This document shows positions 18,030 through 26,640 of a stretch of 64,000 bases of DNA, piece by piece. Position numbers and translations under genes: made by a program. Source of the DNA: Bacteroides sp. OF04-15BH (lineage in GTDB: Bacteria; Bacteroidota; Bacteroidia; Bacteroidales; Bacteroidaceae); contig NZ_QUEM01000012.1 of the NCBI RefSeq assembly GCF_003477995.1, positions 33,650 to 97,649 on the forward strand, given 5' to 3'. The notes under the pieces are model-generated. The model was given only the letters and a program-made list of their open reading frames with translations. It searched no databases and was not told the origin of the DNA. Each line of letters opens with the position of its first letter. The stretch's first letter is position 1.

Positions 18030-20243
18030 TTATTCTCCCTTGGCACCGCCTTCCGGACGACGCTTGCGCTCCGGACGCTCACGACGGATTGGACGCTCTA
18101 CAAAGTCAGCAGGCTTCTCCATCAATACGCGGCGAGAAAGCTTGAACTTACCGGTCTTAGGATCGATTTCCATCAACTTCACCTTCACCTTGTCGCCTTC
18201 TCTCAATCCAGACTCCTCAACGGTTTCCAGACGCTTCCAGTCGATTTCTGAGATGTGCAACAGTCCATCCTTACCCGGCATGAACTCCACGAAAGCACCG
18301 TAAGGCATGACGCTGCGTACAGTTCCTTCGTACACCTCACCAACTTCCGGAATAGCAACAATAGCCTTGATCTTAGCCATAGCAGCGTCGATCACATCCT
18401 TGTTGGCACCGCTCACCTGAACCTTACCTACACCGTCAACTTCTTCGATAGTGATGGTAGCTCCGGTTTCTTCCTGCATGCCCTGGATAATCTTACCGCC
18501 AGGACCGATCACAGCACCGATAAATTCCTTAGGTATCGTGATCTGCTCGATACGTGGTACGTGTGGCTTCAACTCTGCACGAGGCTCAGACATGCACTCC
18601 ATCATCTTGCCCAGAATATGCTCGCGTCCGGCCTTAGCCTGCATCAAAGCCTTCTCCAGAATCTCATAGCTCAAACCGTCGCACTTGATATCCATCTGAG
18701 TGGCAGTCAAACCGTTTACAGTACCGGTAGTCTTGAAGTCCATATCACCCAGGTGATCCTCGTCGCCCAAGATATCAGACAACACAGCATACTTGTCTTC
18801 GCCCGGATTCTTGATCAGACCCATCGCAATACCGCTCACCGGATTCTTGATAGGTACACCGGCATCCATCAGAGCCAGAGTACCGGCACATACAGTAGCC
18901 ATAGAAGAAGAACCGTTAGACTCCAGAATATCTGAAACTACACGGATAGTATAAGGATAGTCGGCCGGGATCTGTCCCTTCAGACCTCTCCATGCCAAGT
19001 GACCGTGACCGATTTCACGACGGCCAACGCCACGCTGTGCCTTAGCCTCGCCTGTTGAGAACGGCGGGAAGTTGTAGTGCAGCAGGAAGCGCATCTTGCT
19101 CTGATCCAGCACGTCGTCTACAATCTTCTCATCGAGCTTGGTACCCAGAGTACAGGTAGACAATGACTGAGTTTCACCACGGGTAAAGATTGATGATCCG
19201 TGAGGTCCAGGCAGCGGACTCACCTCGCACCAGATCGGACGGATATCTGTGGTGGCACGGCCGTCCAGACGCTTGCCCTCATCGAGCACGCAACGACGCA
19301 TGGCATCGCGCTCCACATCGTGATAGTATCTGTCAATCAAGGCACTCTTCTCTGCCAGTTCATCCTCGGTCAGTTCAGGATGTGCCTCGGTATAAGCCAG
19401 CTTGAAGTCCTCGCGGATCTGCATGAAAGCGTCCTCGCGGGCGTGCTTGTCGCGGTTACCTTCCTGAGCGATGGCATAAGCCTTGTCGTAGCAAGCCTTA
19501 ACACACTCGGCACGCAACTCGTCGTCGTTCACCTCGTGACAGTATTCGCGCTTCACATCCTTGCCCAATTCCTTGGCCAATTCCTTCTGCAACTGACACA
19601 TTGGCTTGATGGCCTCGTGAGCCACCTTCAGGGCCTGAAGCAGATCCTGCTCGGATACTTCCTTCATTTCACCCTCAACCATCATGATATTCTCTTCTGT
19701 GGCTCCAACCATGATATCCATATCGGCGCTTTCCAACTGCTCGAAGGTAGGGTTCACTACATACTCACCGTTGATACGAGCCACACGAACTTCAGAAATC
19801 GGGCCGTCAAAAGGAATGTCAGATACCGCCAAAGCTGAAGAAGCGGCAAAACCGGCCAAAGCGTCCGGCATGTCTACTCCGTCAGCAGAGTAAAGGATCA
19901 CATTAACATAAACTTCAGCGTGGAAATCGCTTGGGAACAAAGGACGCAGGGCGCGGTCCACCAAACGACAAGTCAGGATTTCATAATCCGAAGCTTTACC
20001 CTCTCTCTTGGTAAAACCTCCCGGAAAGCGTCCGGCTGCTGAAAACTTCTCTCTGTACTCTACCTGTAAAGGCATAAAATCTGTTCCGGGAACGGCATCT
20101 TTTGCGGCGCAAACAGTGGCCAAGAGCATAGTATTACCCATAGTGAGCATCACAGCTCCATCGGCTTGTTTCGCCAATTTCCCGGTTTCGATGCTGATGG
20201 TTCTTCCATCAGGCAACTCGACGGTCTTCTTAATTACGTTCAT
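18030..20243 (-). CDS. pnp: Polyribonucleotide nucleotidyltransferase (PNPase)
   Basis: A 737-residue PNPase with two RNase PH-like domains joined by a helical linker. The first opens with '[24 protein letters not shown]'; the second contains '[24 protein letters not shown]' and '[16 protein letters not shown]' with catalytic aspartates. A KH domain follows ('[20 protein letters not shown]', about residue 580) and then an S1 domain (about 630-700). The C-terminal tail is basic and Arg/Pro-rich. It degrades RNA phosphorolytically from the 3' end. It is transcribed alone; the ICE end lies about 160 bp upstream of its ATG, leaving its likely -7 box intact. Confidence 0.97.
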   Translation of the reverse strand: MNVIKKTVELPDGRTISIETGKLAKQADGAVMLTMGNTMLLATVCAAKDAVPGTDFMPLQVEYREKFSAAGRFPGGFTKREGKASDYEILTCRLVDRALRPLFPSDFHAEVYVNVILYSADGVDMPDALAGFAASSALAVSDIPFDGPISEVRVARINGEYVVNPTFEQLESADMDIMVGATEENIMMVEGEMKEVSEQDLLQALKVAHEAIKPMCQLQKELAKELGKDVKREYCHEVNDDELRAECVKACYDKAYAIAQEGNRDKHAREDAFMQIREDFKLAYTEAHPELTEDELAEKSALIDRYYHDVERDAMRRCVLDEGKRLDGRATTDIRPIWCEVSPLPGPHGSSIFTRGETQSLSTCTLGTKLDEKIVDDVLDQSKMRFLLHYNFPPFSTGEAKAQRGVGRREIGHGHLAWRGLKGQIPADYPYTIRVVSDILESNGSSSMATVCAGTLALMDAGVPIKNPVSGIAMGLIKNPGEDKYAVLSDILGDEDHLGDMDFKTTGTVNGLTATQMDIKCDGLSYEILEKALMQAKAGREHILGKMMECMSEPRAELKPHVPRIEQITIPKEFIGAVIGPGGKIIQGMQEETGATITIEEVDGVGKVQVSGANKDVIDAAMAKIKAIVAIPEVGEVYEGTVRSVMPYGAFVEFMPGKDGLLHISEIDWKRLETVEESGLREGDKVKVKLMEIDPKTGKFKLSRRVLMEKPADFVERPIRRERPERKRRPEGGAKGE

Positions 20244-20288
20244 CTAGATATATAAAATATGTTTTTTCGAAATTTCAAAAAATCCGAG

Positions 20289-20296
20289 CAAAGTTA
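20289..20296 (-). promoter_or_regulatory. -7 promoter box of pnp
   Basis: Minus-strand TAACTTTG 45 bases upstream of the pnp ATG. A second possible box, TATATTTG, lies ten bases further upstream. Both are on the chromosome side of the predicted ICE junction. Confidence 0.5.
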
Positions 20297-20401
20297 AGCA
20301 AATATATTTATTAAGAAAGAGCATTGCCGAAAAAATATCGCCCAACTCCCGTTTTTTTATAAAAAGAAAGGATTTGAATGTCTGAAATAAGTGGAAAAGG
20401 G

Positions 20402-20550
20402 GTATCTTTGCAGAAAGAAGTTACGAAAAGAGTGTAATTTATTGGAAATGAGCGTAGGCTAATTACTCTTGATAGTAATAGGTTACGATTTAGTTAGTTA
20501 TCTACTGCATTATCCTTCTGCGCGTTGCGTAACCTTCAAAGAACTCTTCG
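20402..20550. promoter_or_regulatory. Candidate ICE attachment end: att core plus arm-type repeats
   Basis: GTATCTTTGC at 20402-20411 matches the GTANNTTTGC core used by CTnDOT-type integrases. Within the next 130 bp are GTTACG at 20420, GGTTACG at 20481 and inverted CGTAACC at 20528-20534. The inverted pair AAGAGTGTAATT (20428) / AATTACTCTT (20461) lies among them. Repeated short motifs beside a core are what integrase arm-type sites look like. The core also resembles a -7 box, so the call rests on context. Confidence 0.6.
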
Positions 20551-20716
20551 TATGCAAAAGTAGCTATTTAATCCGAGATTTTGATATAAACTCCCGGATT
20601 TTTTTATCCCCTCATTCATAAGATTTTTCCGTAAAAGCGGTTTTGTCCGTCGGAACACCATTGCCCAAAACGGGTTTGAGCAAACGTGTGCCGACTACCG
20701 CATAGCCGGAGAAAAA

Positions 20717-20763
20717 GGCACAGCCTCACGCCTAAACGATGTTTAGACTGATGATGCTGTGCC
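20717..20763. terminator. Two-tier hairpin, likely bidirectional terminator near ICE end
   Basis: The outer stem is GGCACAGC/GCTGTGCC and the inner stem CTAAAC/GTTTAG with a 3-nt loop, separated by unpaired segments of 7 and 9 nt. AAAAA flanks the left and TCTTTCTTTTT the right, so it may insulate the ICE and chromosome from each other's transcription. No gene is supported between 20550 and 21206. Confidence 0.55.
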
Positions 20764-21206
20764 TCTTTCTTTTTGCGCCTATGCCAAGAGGTGCTTTTAC
20801 GGGGTTTCAGACGGTTTCCTCTTTTTACGGATTTTCCCCTGAAGTTTTTTCTACCCAATCTGCCTCTGTTTTCGTTTACCTCCATTTTGCGCCTTTCAGT
20901 GAGCCGCATCAGTCAGTCATTTTCGTTCTGGGCGCAAAGGTAATTCCGGGATAGGACGGGAAAGCAAGGTCAAGCCTCCTGTTTTCGGTAAAAATCTCCA
21001 GCCCTGCGGGTAGTATTTTGACCGGAAAACCTTGTATTCCCTAATCCCTACCTTTTCAAGCACCCGAAACGAAAACGACCGATGCGACAGAAAGACGCAT
21101 TAAAAAAAATGTCGGATAAACGAGAAGCAGATAAGATAGTTTGAAACTCAACTCCCTCAGCTCTTGAATCCGCATAAAAAACAAAAAAATCAAAAACAGC
21201 GAAGAT

Positions 21207-21422
21207 ATGACAGCAACGGCAAATTTCAGACAAGTGGCGCAATACATCGGGTTGGCGATATGCGGCTTGATGATGCGCACCGCCTTCGGGGTGTTCGGCA
21301 TCCTTTGGGGCATCATCAGAGAGATTGTAAACGGAGTGTTCCGAGTGGCGATAGGTGTAATCGTGGCTATCCTTTCCACCATTGCCTACTTCGGCTTCAT
21401 CCTTTGGTTATTAACCCTTTAA
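21207..21422 (+). CDS. Small two-helix membrane protein of the ICE
   Basis: A 71-residue protein, hydrophobic throughout: two membrane segments at about 12-35 and 44-70, with a short charged turn ('REIVNG'). I recognise no named domain. It is the first gene of a compact plus-strand run (21207-24548) whose members lie 10 to 55 bp apart or overlap, so it is probably cotranscribed with the pcfK/pcfJ-like genes. Function unknown. Confidence 0.6.
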   Translation: MTATANFRQVAQYIGLAICGLMMRTAFGVFGILWGIIREIVNGVFRVAIGVIVAILSTIAYFGFILWLLTL

Positions 21423-21433
21423 CCCTTACCGAC

Positions 21434-21655
21434 ATGGCAAAGAGAAACAGCAAGACGGTAGCGCAGCAGTGCAGATATTACGAGGTGGACAACATCTTCG
21501 TGTATATGGTGGAAACGTACATCAACGGCAATTTTAGCACTTTCCGAAGATTGTACCACGAACTGAACAAGGACGCACGGAGGGACTTCATGGACTTCCT
21601 TCTTAGCGAGGTAGAGCCGACCTATTGGAGAGAGATACTTAAACAGACAATCTAA
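21434..21655 (+). CDS. Small conserved ICE protein, unknown function
   Basis: A 73-residue soluble protein starting 'MAKRNSKTVAQQCRYYEVDN'. It is mostly helical with 'FVYMVETYINGNFSTFRRLYHEL' and ends 'PTYWREILKQTI'. The open frame runs far upstream, but the ATG at 21434 is the first good start after the previous gene's stop, 11 bp away. Position immediately before pcfK/pcfJ suggests it belongs to that module. No domain recognised. Confidence 0.6.
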   Translation: MAKRNSKTVAQQCRYYEVDNIFVYMVETYINGNFSTFRRLYHELNKDARRDFMDFLLSEVEPTYWREILKQTI

Positions 21656-21668
21656 AAACGACAGCGAT

Positions 21669-22085
21669 ATGAAAGGAACAGACCATTTCAAAAGAACGAT
21701 ACAAATGTATCTGGAACAGCGGGCTGAGGAAGATACGCTCTTTGCGAAGAAGTACCGCAACCCTGCCAAAAACATAGACGAGTGCGTGACCCACATTCTG
21801 AACTATGTGCAGAAAAGCGGTTGCAGCGGCTTCACGGACGGAGAGATATTTGGGCAAGCCATCCACTACTATGAGGAAAACGAGATAGAGGTGGGCAAAC
21901 CTATGGCGTGCCAAGTGGTGGTGAACCATGTTGTGGAACTCACAGAAGAGGAAAAGGCGGAGGCACGTCAGAATGCAGTCCGCAGATACCAAGAGGAGGA
22001 ACTCCGCAAGTTGCAGAACCGCAACAGACCGTCAGCGAGAAAAGAAAACCACCCCCAACCCTCATTATTTGATTTAGGCTTATGA
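21669..22085 (+). CDS. PcfK-like protein
   Basis: A 138-residue protein with the pattern of the PcfK-like family: 'DHFKRTIQMYLEQRAEEDTLFAKKYRNPAKNIDECVTHILNYVQKSG' and a charged helical middle ending 'QPSLFDLGL'. The family is named after a gene of the Enterococcus pCF10 conjugative plasmid and is widespread on Bacteroidales ICEs; its biochemical role is unknown. Its stop overlaps the start of the pcfJ-like gene by four bases (ATGA), so the pair is translationally coupled, as elsewhere. Confidence 0.75.
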   Translation: MKGTDHFKRTIQMYLEQRAEEDTLFAKKYRNPAKNIDECVTHILNYVQKSGCSGFTDGEIFGQAIHYYEENEIEVGKPMACQVVVNHVVELTEEEKAEARQNAVRRYQEEELRKLQNRNRPSARKENHPQPSLFDLGL

Positions 22086-23413
22086 AACCGAAGACCAAGA
22101 TACAGAAAGAGGTGGCAAGACTTTCAGCCAACCTCCGCCCCATATCAACGACACAAATTGAATGGGCATACCGCCACTGCGTTGAACATATCGGCTACCG
22201 CACCAAGAAAGGGAACATTACCTGCTCCGACTGCGGTCACGAGTGGCACAGCGACAGCGCACTGTGCGACACCCTTGAAGGCTGCACCTGCCCCCAATGC
22301 CATGCCAAACTCAAAGTGCAGGACACACGCAAACGTATCTACAAGGAAACGCAGTATTTCAGCGTGATAACCACCTGCAAAGGCTATCAGGTAATCCGTG
22401 TGATGCAGGTCAGATGCGAGAGCAGGAAAGGCGAGCCGATGCACTTCTACTGCCACGAGGTTGTGCAGCGTTGGATTTCACCCGACGGTAAGGTTACAGA
22501 CATGGCGTTGCTCCGTGGCTTCACATTCTATTACTGCGATGTATGGGCATTGTGCAGCGCGATGGAGATAAGACCGCACAACAGCCTATACGATGATGTT
22601 GTGGCAAGAAGCTGTGCATATCCCAAGATGAGGGTATTACCCCAACTCAGACGCAATGGCTTCAAGGGCGATTTCCACGGCATTTCCCCCGTGCGTCTTT
22701 TCAAAGCCTTGCTTTCAGACCCAAGAATTGAAACCCTTATGAAAGGCGGTGAGATTGAGGTTATGAAACACTTTCTTTTCAATGCCCGTACTGCCGATGA
22801 ATGCTGGACATCATATCTGATTGCCAAGCGTCACAAGTATCGGATAGACAACTTCTCCATGTGGTGCGACTATCTGCGTATGCTCAACAAACTCGGTCAA
22901 GACCTCCGCAACCCGAAGAACATCTGCCCCGAAGATTTCATGGCGGCACACGACAACGCAACCCGAAAGATTGAAACCATACACGAGAAGGAACGAGCCG
23001 AGCAACGCCGCCGCTGGGAGATTGAAAGGCGTGAGCGTGAGCAACAGCGGCAACTGCAAAGGGAAAAAGATGCGGAAGATTTCATCGCCAACAAATCCAA
23101 ATTCTTCGGATTGGTAATCACGGACGAGGAAATAATCATCAAGGTGCTTGAAAGCATAGACGAGTATTACAGCGAGGGCAAGGCACAGAACATCTGCGTG
23201 TTCGGCAGTGAATACTACAAGAAAGCCGACACCCTCATACTCTCGGCAAGGATTGGCGGTGAGATAATTGAAACCGTAGAGGTGGATTTGCGGACACTCA
23301 AGGTGGTGCAGTGCCACGGCAAGTACAACCAAGACACCGAATACCACGAACGTATCATAGACATTGTGAACAAGAACGCCAACCTTATCCGTGAGCGGAT
23401 GAAAGTGGCATAG
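22082..23413 (+). CDS. PcfJ-like protein
   Basis: A 443-residue PcfJ-family protein. The N-terminal quarter has a zinc-ribbon-like module: 'ITCSDCGHEW' near residue 48 and 'GCTCPQCHAKL' near residue 68. The central part contains 'WALCSAMEIRPHNSLYDDV' and 'RLFKALLSDPRIETLMKGG'. A highly charged coiled-coil stretch (about 295-345, many Arg, Glu and Gln) precedes a final alpha/beta segment. Family members accompany conjugation genes; the zinc ribbon hints at nucleic-acid contact, which is inference. Confidence 0.78.
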   Translation: MKPKTKIQKEVARLSANLRPISTTQIEWAYRHCVEHIGYRTKKGNITCSDCGHEWHSDSALCDTLEGCTCPQCHAKLKVQDTRKRIYKETQYFSVITTCKGYQVIRVMQVRCESRKGEPMHFYCHEVVQRWISPDGKVTDMALLRGFTFYYCDVWALCSAMEIRPHNSLYDDVVARSCAYPKMRVLPQLRRNGFKGDFHGISPVRLFKALLSDPRIETLMKGGEIEVMKHFLFNARTADECWTSYLIAKRHKYRIDNFSMWCDYLRMLNKLGQDLRNPKNICPEDFMAAHDNATRKIETIHEKERAEQRRRWEIERREREQQRQLQREKDAEDFIANKSKFFGLVITDEEIIIKVLESIDEYYSEGKAQNICVFGSEYYKKADTLILSARIGGEIIETVEVDLRTLKVVQCHGKYNQDTEYHERIIDIVNKNANLIRERMKVA

Positions 23414-23437
23414 CATAAACCCTAAAACAACATTGAT

Positions 23438-23674
23438 ATGGAAGTAAGAATTGAAAGTATGATTTGTGTGTGGGATGATGCAATCCCCACGATGTTCATT
23501 GAATTTGTAAACCTCCTCACTCTCACAACGAGTGAGGAGGGATTGAGAAAAAGTGTGAAGGAGTTTGCCGAGAAGCACGAACTTGACAAGTTTTTCCTTT
23601 ACGGCTTCGGCTCACATGTAGCTAACACCATTTCTACCTGCATCAACGCTACACGAGCAACCCCGAAATGGTGA
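23438..23674 (+). CDS. Small ICE protein, unknown function
   Basis: A 78-residue protein, 'MEVRIESMICVWDDAIPTMFIEFVNLL' at the N-terminus, helical and acidic in the middle. No recognised domain. It follows the pcfJ-like gene by 24 bp on the same strand, so it is likely part of the same transcript. Confidence 0.5.
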   Translation: MEVRIESMICVWDDAIPTMFIEFVNLLTLTTSEEGLRKSVKEFAEKHELDKFFLYGFGSHVANTISTCINATRATPKW

Positions 23675-23725
23675 TGAAGAACAGAGTTCTGTCAGTACAT
23701 TTTTAATCATATAAAAAGCAACATT

Positions 23726-23956
23726 ATGGCAACACGAATGACCATCAACGGAGTAAGCACCTGTACGGAAGCAGGTACGGAGAAATATGAGCGTTTCCAA
23801 TCGGGTATCGGCAGACGCAGGCGGACACTTGTGCAGTACGACTACCGCCATACGGACGGAGAACTGTTCGCTTGTGTCAAACCCACATTGGACGAGTGCC
23901 GAACCGCAAGGAACAAGTGGCTGAACGCAAAGCAGGGAAAGGAGGGCAACCGATGA
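23726..23956 (+). CDS. Small conserved ICE protein (possibly DUF3873)
   Basis: A 76-residue basic protein, 'TRMTINGVSTCTEAGTEKYERF' then 'QYDYRHTDGELFACVKPTLDECRTARNKWLN'. It looks like the DUF3873 family found on Bacteroides ICEs; I am moderately sure of the family and its function is unknown. Its stop overlaps the next start by four bases. Confidence 0.6.
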   Translation: MATRMTINGVSTCTEAGTEKYERFQSGIGRRRRTLVQYDYRHTDGELFACVKPTLDECRTARNKWLNAKQGKEGNR

Positions 23957-24186
23957 ACACGACCTATCAAACGCTGATAGTCAAATTCAGCGAACCTATC
24001 ACGACATTGGACGGTATCTTTGACGATGCCCAAGCGTGGGGAACGGACACCCTCAAAGGGTGGATAGATGATTACGAAAGCACACGTTTCACCGCCACCG
24101 ACAGCCATACGGCAGTCATCACGAGCGAGTATAATATGGAGTGGCTGCAACGGCAGACACCCATTGCCGAGATGCGAGAATTTTGA
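23953..24186 (+). CDS. Small ICE protein, unknown function
   Basis: A 77-residue protein, 'MNTTYQTLIVKFSEPITTLDG', with an acidic, tryptophan-containing middle ('DDAQAWGTDTLKGWIDDYEST'). It overlaps the preceding gene by four bases, which indicates translational coupling. No domain recognised. Confidence 0.55.
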   Translation: MNTTYQTLIVKFSEPITTLDGIFDDAQAWGTDTLKGWIDDYESTRFTATDSHTAVITSEYNMEWLQRQTPIAEMREF

Positions 24187-24239
24187 ACGAGTTGGCGGTG
24201 TCCGCACCGCCAACACTTAAAACCCTAAAAACAACGGAT

Positions 24240-24548
24240 ATGATAGCCAAGACGATATTACAGCAGATAGGCGGAAGAAGATTTACCGCCATGACGGGCA
24301 GCCGTGATTTCATCGACATGGGCAACGGCTTACGGATGAGCCTTACACGGAACAAGACAAGTGCCAACCGCCTTGACATCATCTATGATGCGGGGGCAGA
24401 CCTCTACAATATGCGGTTCTACCGCAGGACATTCAGCAAAAAGACTTTCGAGTGCAAGGAAAAGGACATTGCCGTACACGAGGGCATCTATTTTGATATG
24501 CTGGAAGAAATGTTCACGATGGTGACGGGACTTTACACACGCTTTTGA
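24240..24548 (+). CDS. Small ICE protein, unknown function
   Basis: A 102-residue protein starting 'MIAKTILQQIGGRRFTAMTGSRDFIDMGNGLRMSL'. It has a basic central stretch ('RFYRRTFSKKTFECKEKD') and ends 'LEEMFTMVTGLYTRF'. The ATG follows the previous gene by 53 bp; the longer open frame upstream overlaps that gene and is not credible. It closes the plus-strand module and is followed by a GC-rich hairpin and a long inverted repeat. Confidence 0.55.
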   Translation: MIAKTILQQIGGRRFTAMTGSRDFIDMGNGLRMSLTRNKTSANRLDIIYDAGADLYNMRFYRRTFSKKTFECKEKDIAVHEGIYFDMLEEMFTMVTGLYTRF

Positions 24549-24553
24549 GTGGC

Positions 24554-24611
24554 GGCGGCGAGAGCCGCCCTACTTTCTTTCGGTGAGCATGATGGCGGAC
24601 AAAGAAAGTAG
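24554..24611. repeat. Tandem inverted repeats closing the pcf module
   Basis: GGCGGC/GCCGCC with a GAGA-containing loop is followed directly by a perfect 11-bp inverted repeat CTACTTTCTTT/AAAGAAAGTAG with a 20-nt loop. It could stop transcription between the plus-strand module and the minus-strand cargo gene, though no long T-run follows. Confidence 0.5.
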
Positions 24612-24676
24612 CAAAGAAACCTCTGTCCAATCTGCGATGCCATTCACAAAAAAACAAGTTTTAATCTATGATAATA

Positions 24677-25396
24677 TTATTTTTTTGTTAGTAAATTCCA
24701 AGGAGTTTCAGATATTAGTTTTTTCACCATATCTTCACCTATTTCTTGTGAAATAGTAGCACCTGATACAGCAAAATCATCTAATAAATTATCAACTCCT
24801 AATTTATCTACCGAGATACCTTTCCATTCCCTTACAAATTCTTCACTCCAATCTTCTTCAATATCGCCAGTATAATAGTTTACATACGGTGTAAACTTCA
24901 TATCAAACTTTACGACCAAATGGTTTAACGAGTTTATATCGGGAGCAATAACAATAATCTCTCCTTGAGGAAAATTAGAAAAATTAAATGTTTTTCCTTT
25001 GATTCTCCACTCTCGTAGATATTCAAAATCATAAGAGTCCACATTTAATATATCAGTTCTCCACTTTAAGTGTTCTGGTATATCTTCATTACCATCCGTA
25101 TAAATAACATTTCTTGCCCCAAAATCACGAACTAATATATCTCTTGAAAATCCTAATCCCCATGGTAAATACATAGGTTGTCCGGTGCTTTTGGTTTTTA
25201 CTTCAAAGAAACGTTTAATCGCTGTTATGGGAGATGCCGAAAAACAAATATATCCCTTATCGCTAATCAATTGTTTTTCCTCTAAAATCTTTTGTAACGT
25301 ATCACAAGGAGAATGGTCACGTCCATTTATGAAATGAAACAGATATGGACTTTGGTCCAATCTTGCTCGCTTAAATTTATCATTAATTATTGCCAT
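24677..25396 (-). CDS. AT-rich cargo gene, possible abortive-infection-type protein
   Basis: A 239-residue protein of clearly lower GC than its neighbours. It starts 'AIINDKFKRARLDQSPYLFHFINGRDHSPC' and has 'GYICFSASPITAIKRFF' near residue 50 and 'YDFEYLREWRIKG' near 130. The early 'LFHF' and the later 'REWRI' recall the AbiGi/DUF2971-type proteins linked to phage defence, but the match is weak. It has no close partner gene. It sits as an island between the pcf module and the tra operon, typical of ICE cargo. Function should be treated as unknown. Confidence 0.6.
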   Translation of the reverse strand: MAIINDKFKRARLDQSPYLFHFINGRDHSPCDTLQKILEEKQLISDKGYICFSASPITAIKRFFEVKTKSTGQPMYLPWGLGFSRDILVRDFGARNVIYTDGNEDIPEHLKWRTDILNVDSYDFEYLREWRIKGKTFNFSNFPQGEIIVIAPDINSLNHLVVKFDMKFTPYVNYYTGDIEEDWSEEFVREWKGISVDKLGVDNLLDDFAVSGATISQEIGEDMVKKLISETPWNLLTKK

Positions 25397-25559
25397 ATAG
25401 TTATAAACGTCCTAATTTTTACAGTATTGCAAAATTAGCAACTAATAAGCAGACTAAGAAATTTAGTTGGGCTTATTCCAGACCCTACATATGTCATACA
25501 AAAAGATTTCAGAAAATATAGTTATTCGGAAATATATATGACAGCTTCATAATGAAATT

Positions 25560-25593
25560 ATCATCCCCACCACATTTCCGTAGCAGGGATGAT
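25560..25593. terminator. Hairpin downstream of the tra operon
   Basis: ATCATCCC/GGGATGAT stem with an 18-nt loop and TTTTTT on the plus-strand side. It lies 20 bp after the last tra-operon gene; the T-run orientation favours a plus-strand terminator, so its role for the tra transcript is uncertain. Confidence 0.5.
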
Positions 25594-25612
25594 TTTTTAT
25601 GCACACTTCCTT

Positions 25613-26140
25613 TTATGGTACATACAGCAGCGCAAACTCCGCCTTTCTCCGTTTGAGCAGCATGGCGTGGCGTTTTCCCTTGTAGTTGCAGAAGGCGATA
25701 TACTCCCGGTAGATGTTCCTGTCGCCCGCCTCCAGCTTTCGGATCAGCGAGCTTTTGGGTATCTTTCCGCTCCCCCAAAGCCGGTATGGTCCGACATTGT
25801 AGGCAAGCGTGGCAAGTAAAAGACTGTCCTTTCCGAACTGCCGGAACATCATGCAGAACTTCCGCAAGTCTTTCCGCAGAAGCACGTCCGCCTGCCGCTT
25901 CGTCATGGTGCGTGCAGAATACCTTTCGCCCGGCAAAATTTTGTGCCCCCAACCCACGTATGGGTAGTGCTTTTCCAAATGCCAGCCCTCAAAATACTTC
26001 GTGCAGCGCACCGCCCGCTCGAAAAGTGGCAGCCGGTAGATTGCCATCTGCCCGTCCGTTCCCTCTTGGCGGCTGATCCGTGCTGACACGGAACAGACCG
26101 CCAGAAGCGAACAGAGCATTGTCATGAATACACGCATCAT
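25613..26140 (-). CDS. Lysozyme-family muramidase of the conjugation operon
   Basis: A 175-residue protein with an N-terminal signal peptide ('MLCSLLAVCSVSA') and a phage-lysozyme (GH24-like) domain. 'YFEGWHLEKHYPYVGWGHKI' supplies the catalytic Glu and the family's G-H-K turn, and 'LLATLAYNVGPYRLWGS' matches the helix found in such enzymes. It would cut peptidoglycan locally so the conjugation machine can span the wall. Its start overlaps the traQ stop by four bases (ATGA), placing it in the tra operon as the last gene. Confidence 0.82.
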   Translation of the reverse strand: MMRVFMTMLCSLLAVCSVSARISRQEGTDGQMAIYRLPLFERAVRCTKYFEGWHLEKHYPYVGWGHKILPGERYSARTMTKRQADVLLRKDLRKFCMMFRQFGKDSLLLATLAYNVGPYRLWGSGKIPKSSLIRKLEAGDRNIYREYIAFCNYKGKRHAMLLKRRKAEFALLYVP

Positions 26141-26640
26141 TTCAACAAGGGTCTGAAGTTGCTGATGGGAACGATGGTCAAGCCGTCATCCTTTACATTC
26201 CGGTTGTTGAAGTCAAATTCCAGCTCGAAGGAGTTGCCGAAGTTGTCCTCCACCACCACGATGAAGTTATGCGCCTCGTCACCCTCCGCCGTATAGTACA
26301 GACGGAACTTCCCGTTCTCCAGCAGGTAGCGGTCGTTGGGCAGGAAGGTGATGCCGTTATCCATTTTCAACTTTCCTTCCCCCTCAAACTGGAAATAGCG
26401 GATGGTGTAAAGCGTGTTAGCGAAGTCGCCCTCCTTTTTCAGTTCACAGCGGATTTCCACCGTCTGCCCCTTCGTCACCTTGTTCGGCACGGGCATGACC
26501 TCCACCGTGAAGGGATAGGACTGTTGAATGTCCATGTCGTCGTCGCACGACACGAAGGTGAATGACACGGCGGCTATCAGGCATAACGCCACCGCCTTGA
26601 AGATGTTTGTTCTCTTGTTTCTGTTGTTCTGTATGTTCAT
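26137..26640 (-). CDS. traQ: Conjugative transfer protein TraQ (DUF3872), lipoprotein
   Basis: A 167-residue protein. A lipoprotein signal ends at 'SFTFVSCDDD' (lipobox cysteine near residue 31), and a beta-rich domain typical of DUF3872 follows, with 'YPFTVEVMPVPNKVTKGQTVEIRC' and 'LEFDFNNRN'. The start at 26640 overlaps the traP stop by one base (TAATG). It occupies the same place as TraQ in CTnDOT; its exact role in transfer is not known. Confidence 0.85.
   Translation of the reverse strand: MNIQNNRNKRTNIFKAVALCLIAAVSFTFVSCDDDMDIQQSYPFTVEVMPVPNKVTKGQTVEIRCELKKEGDFANTLYTIRYFQFEGEGKLKMDNGITFLPNDRYLLENGKFRLYYTAEGDEAHNFIVVVEDNFGNSFELEFDFNNRNVKDDGLTIVPISNFRPLLK

Noticed and set aside
20402..20411. 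GTATCTTTGC as an ordinary promoter -7 box for a plus-strand gene
   Set aside because: The next supported plus-strand gene is about 800 bp away and repeated arm-like motifs follow, so an attachment core is the better reading, though not certain.
20616..20909. Minus-strand open frame near the ICE end
   Set aside because: Very basic, low-complexity product with no motif, and it spans the two-tier hairpin at 20717-20763; no support as a gene.
25509..25952. 147-codon minus-strand frame overlapping the lysozyme gene
   Set aside because: Out of frame with the signal-peptide-bearing lysozyme gene and without its own motif.
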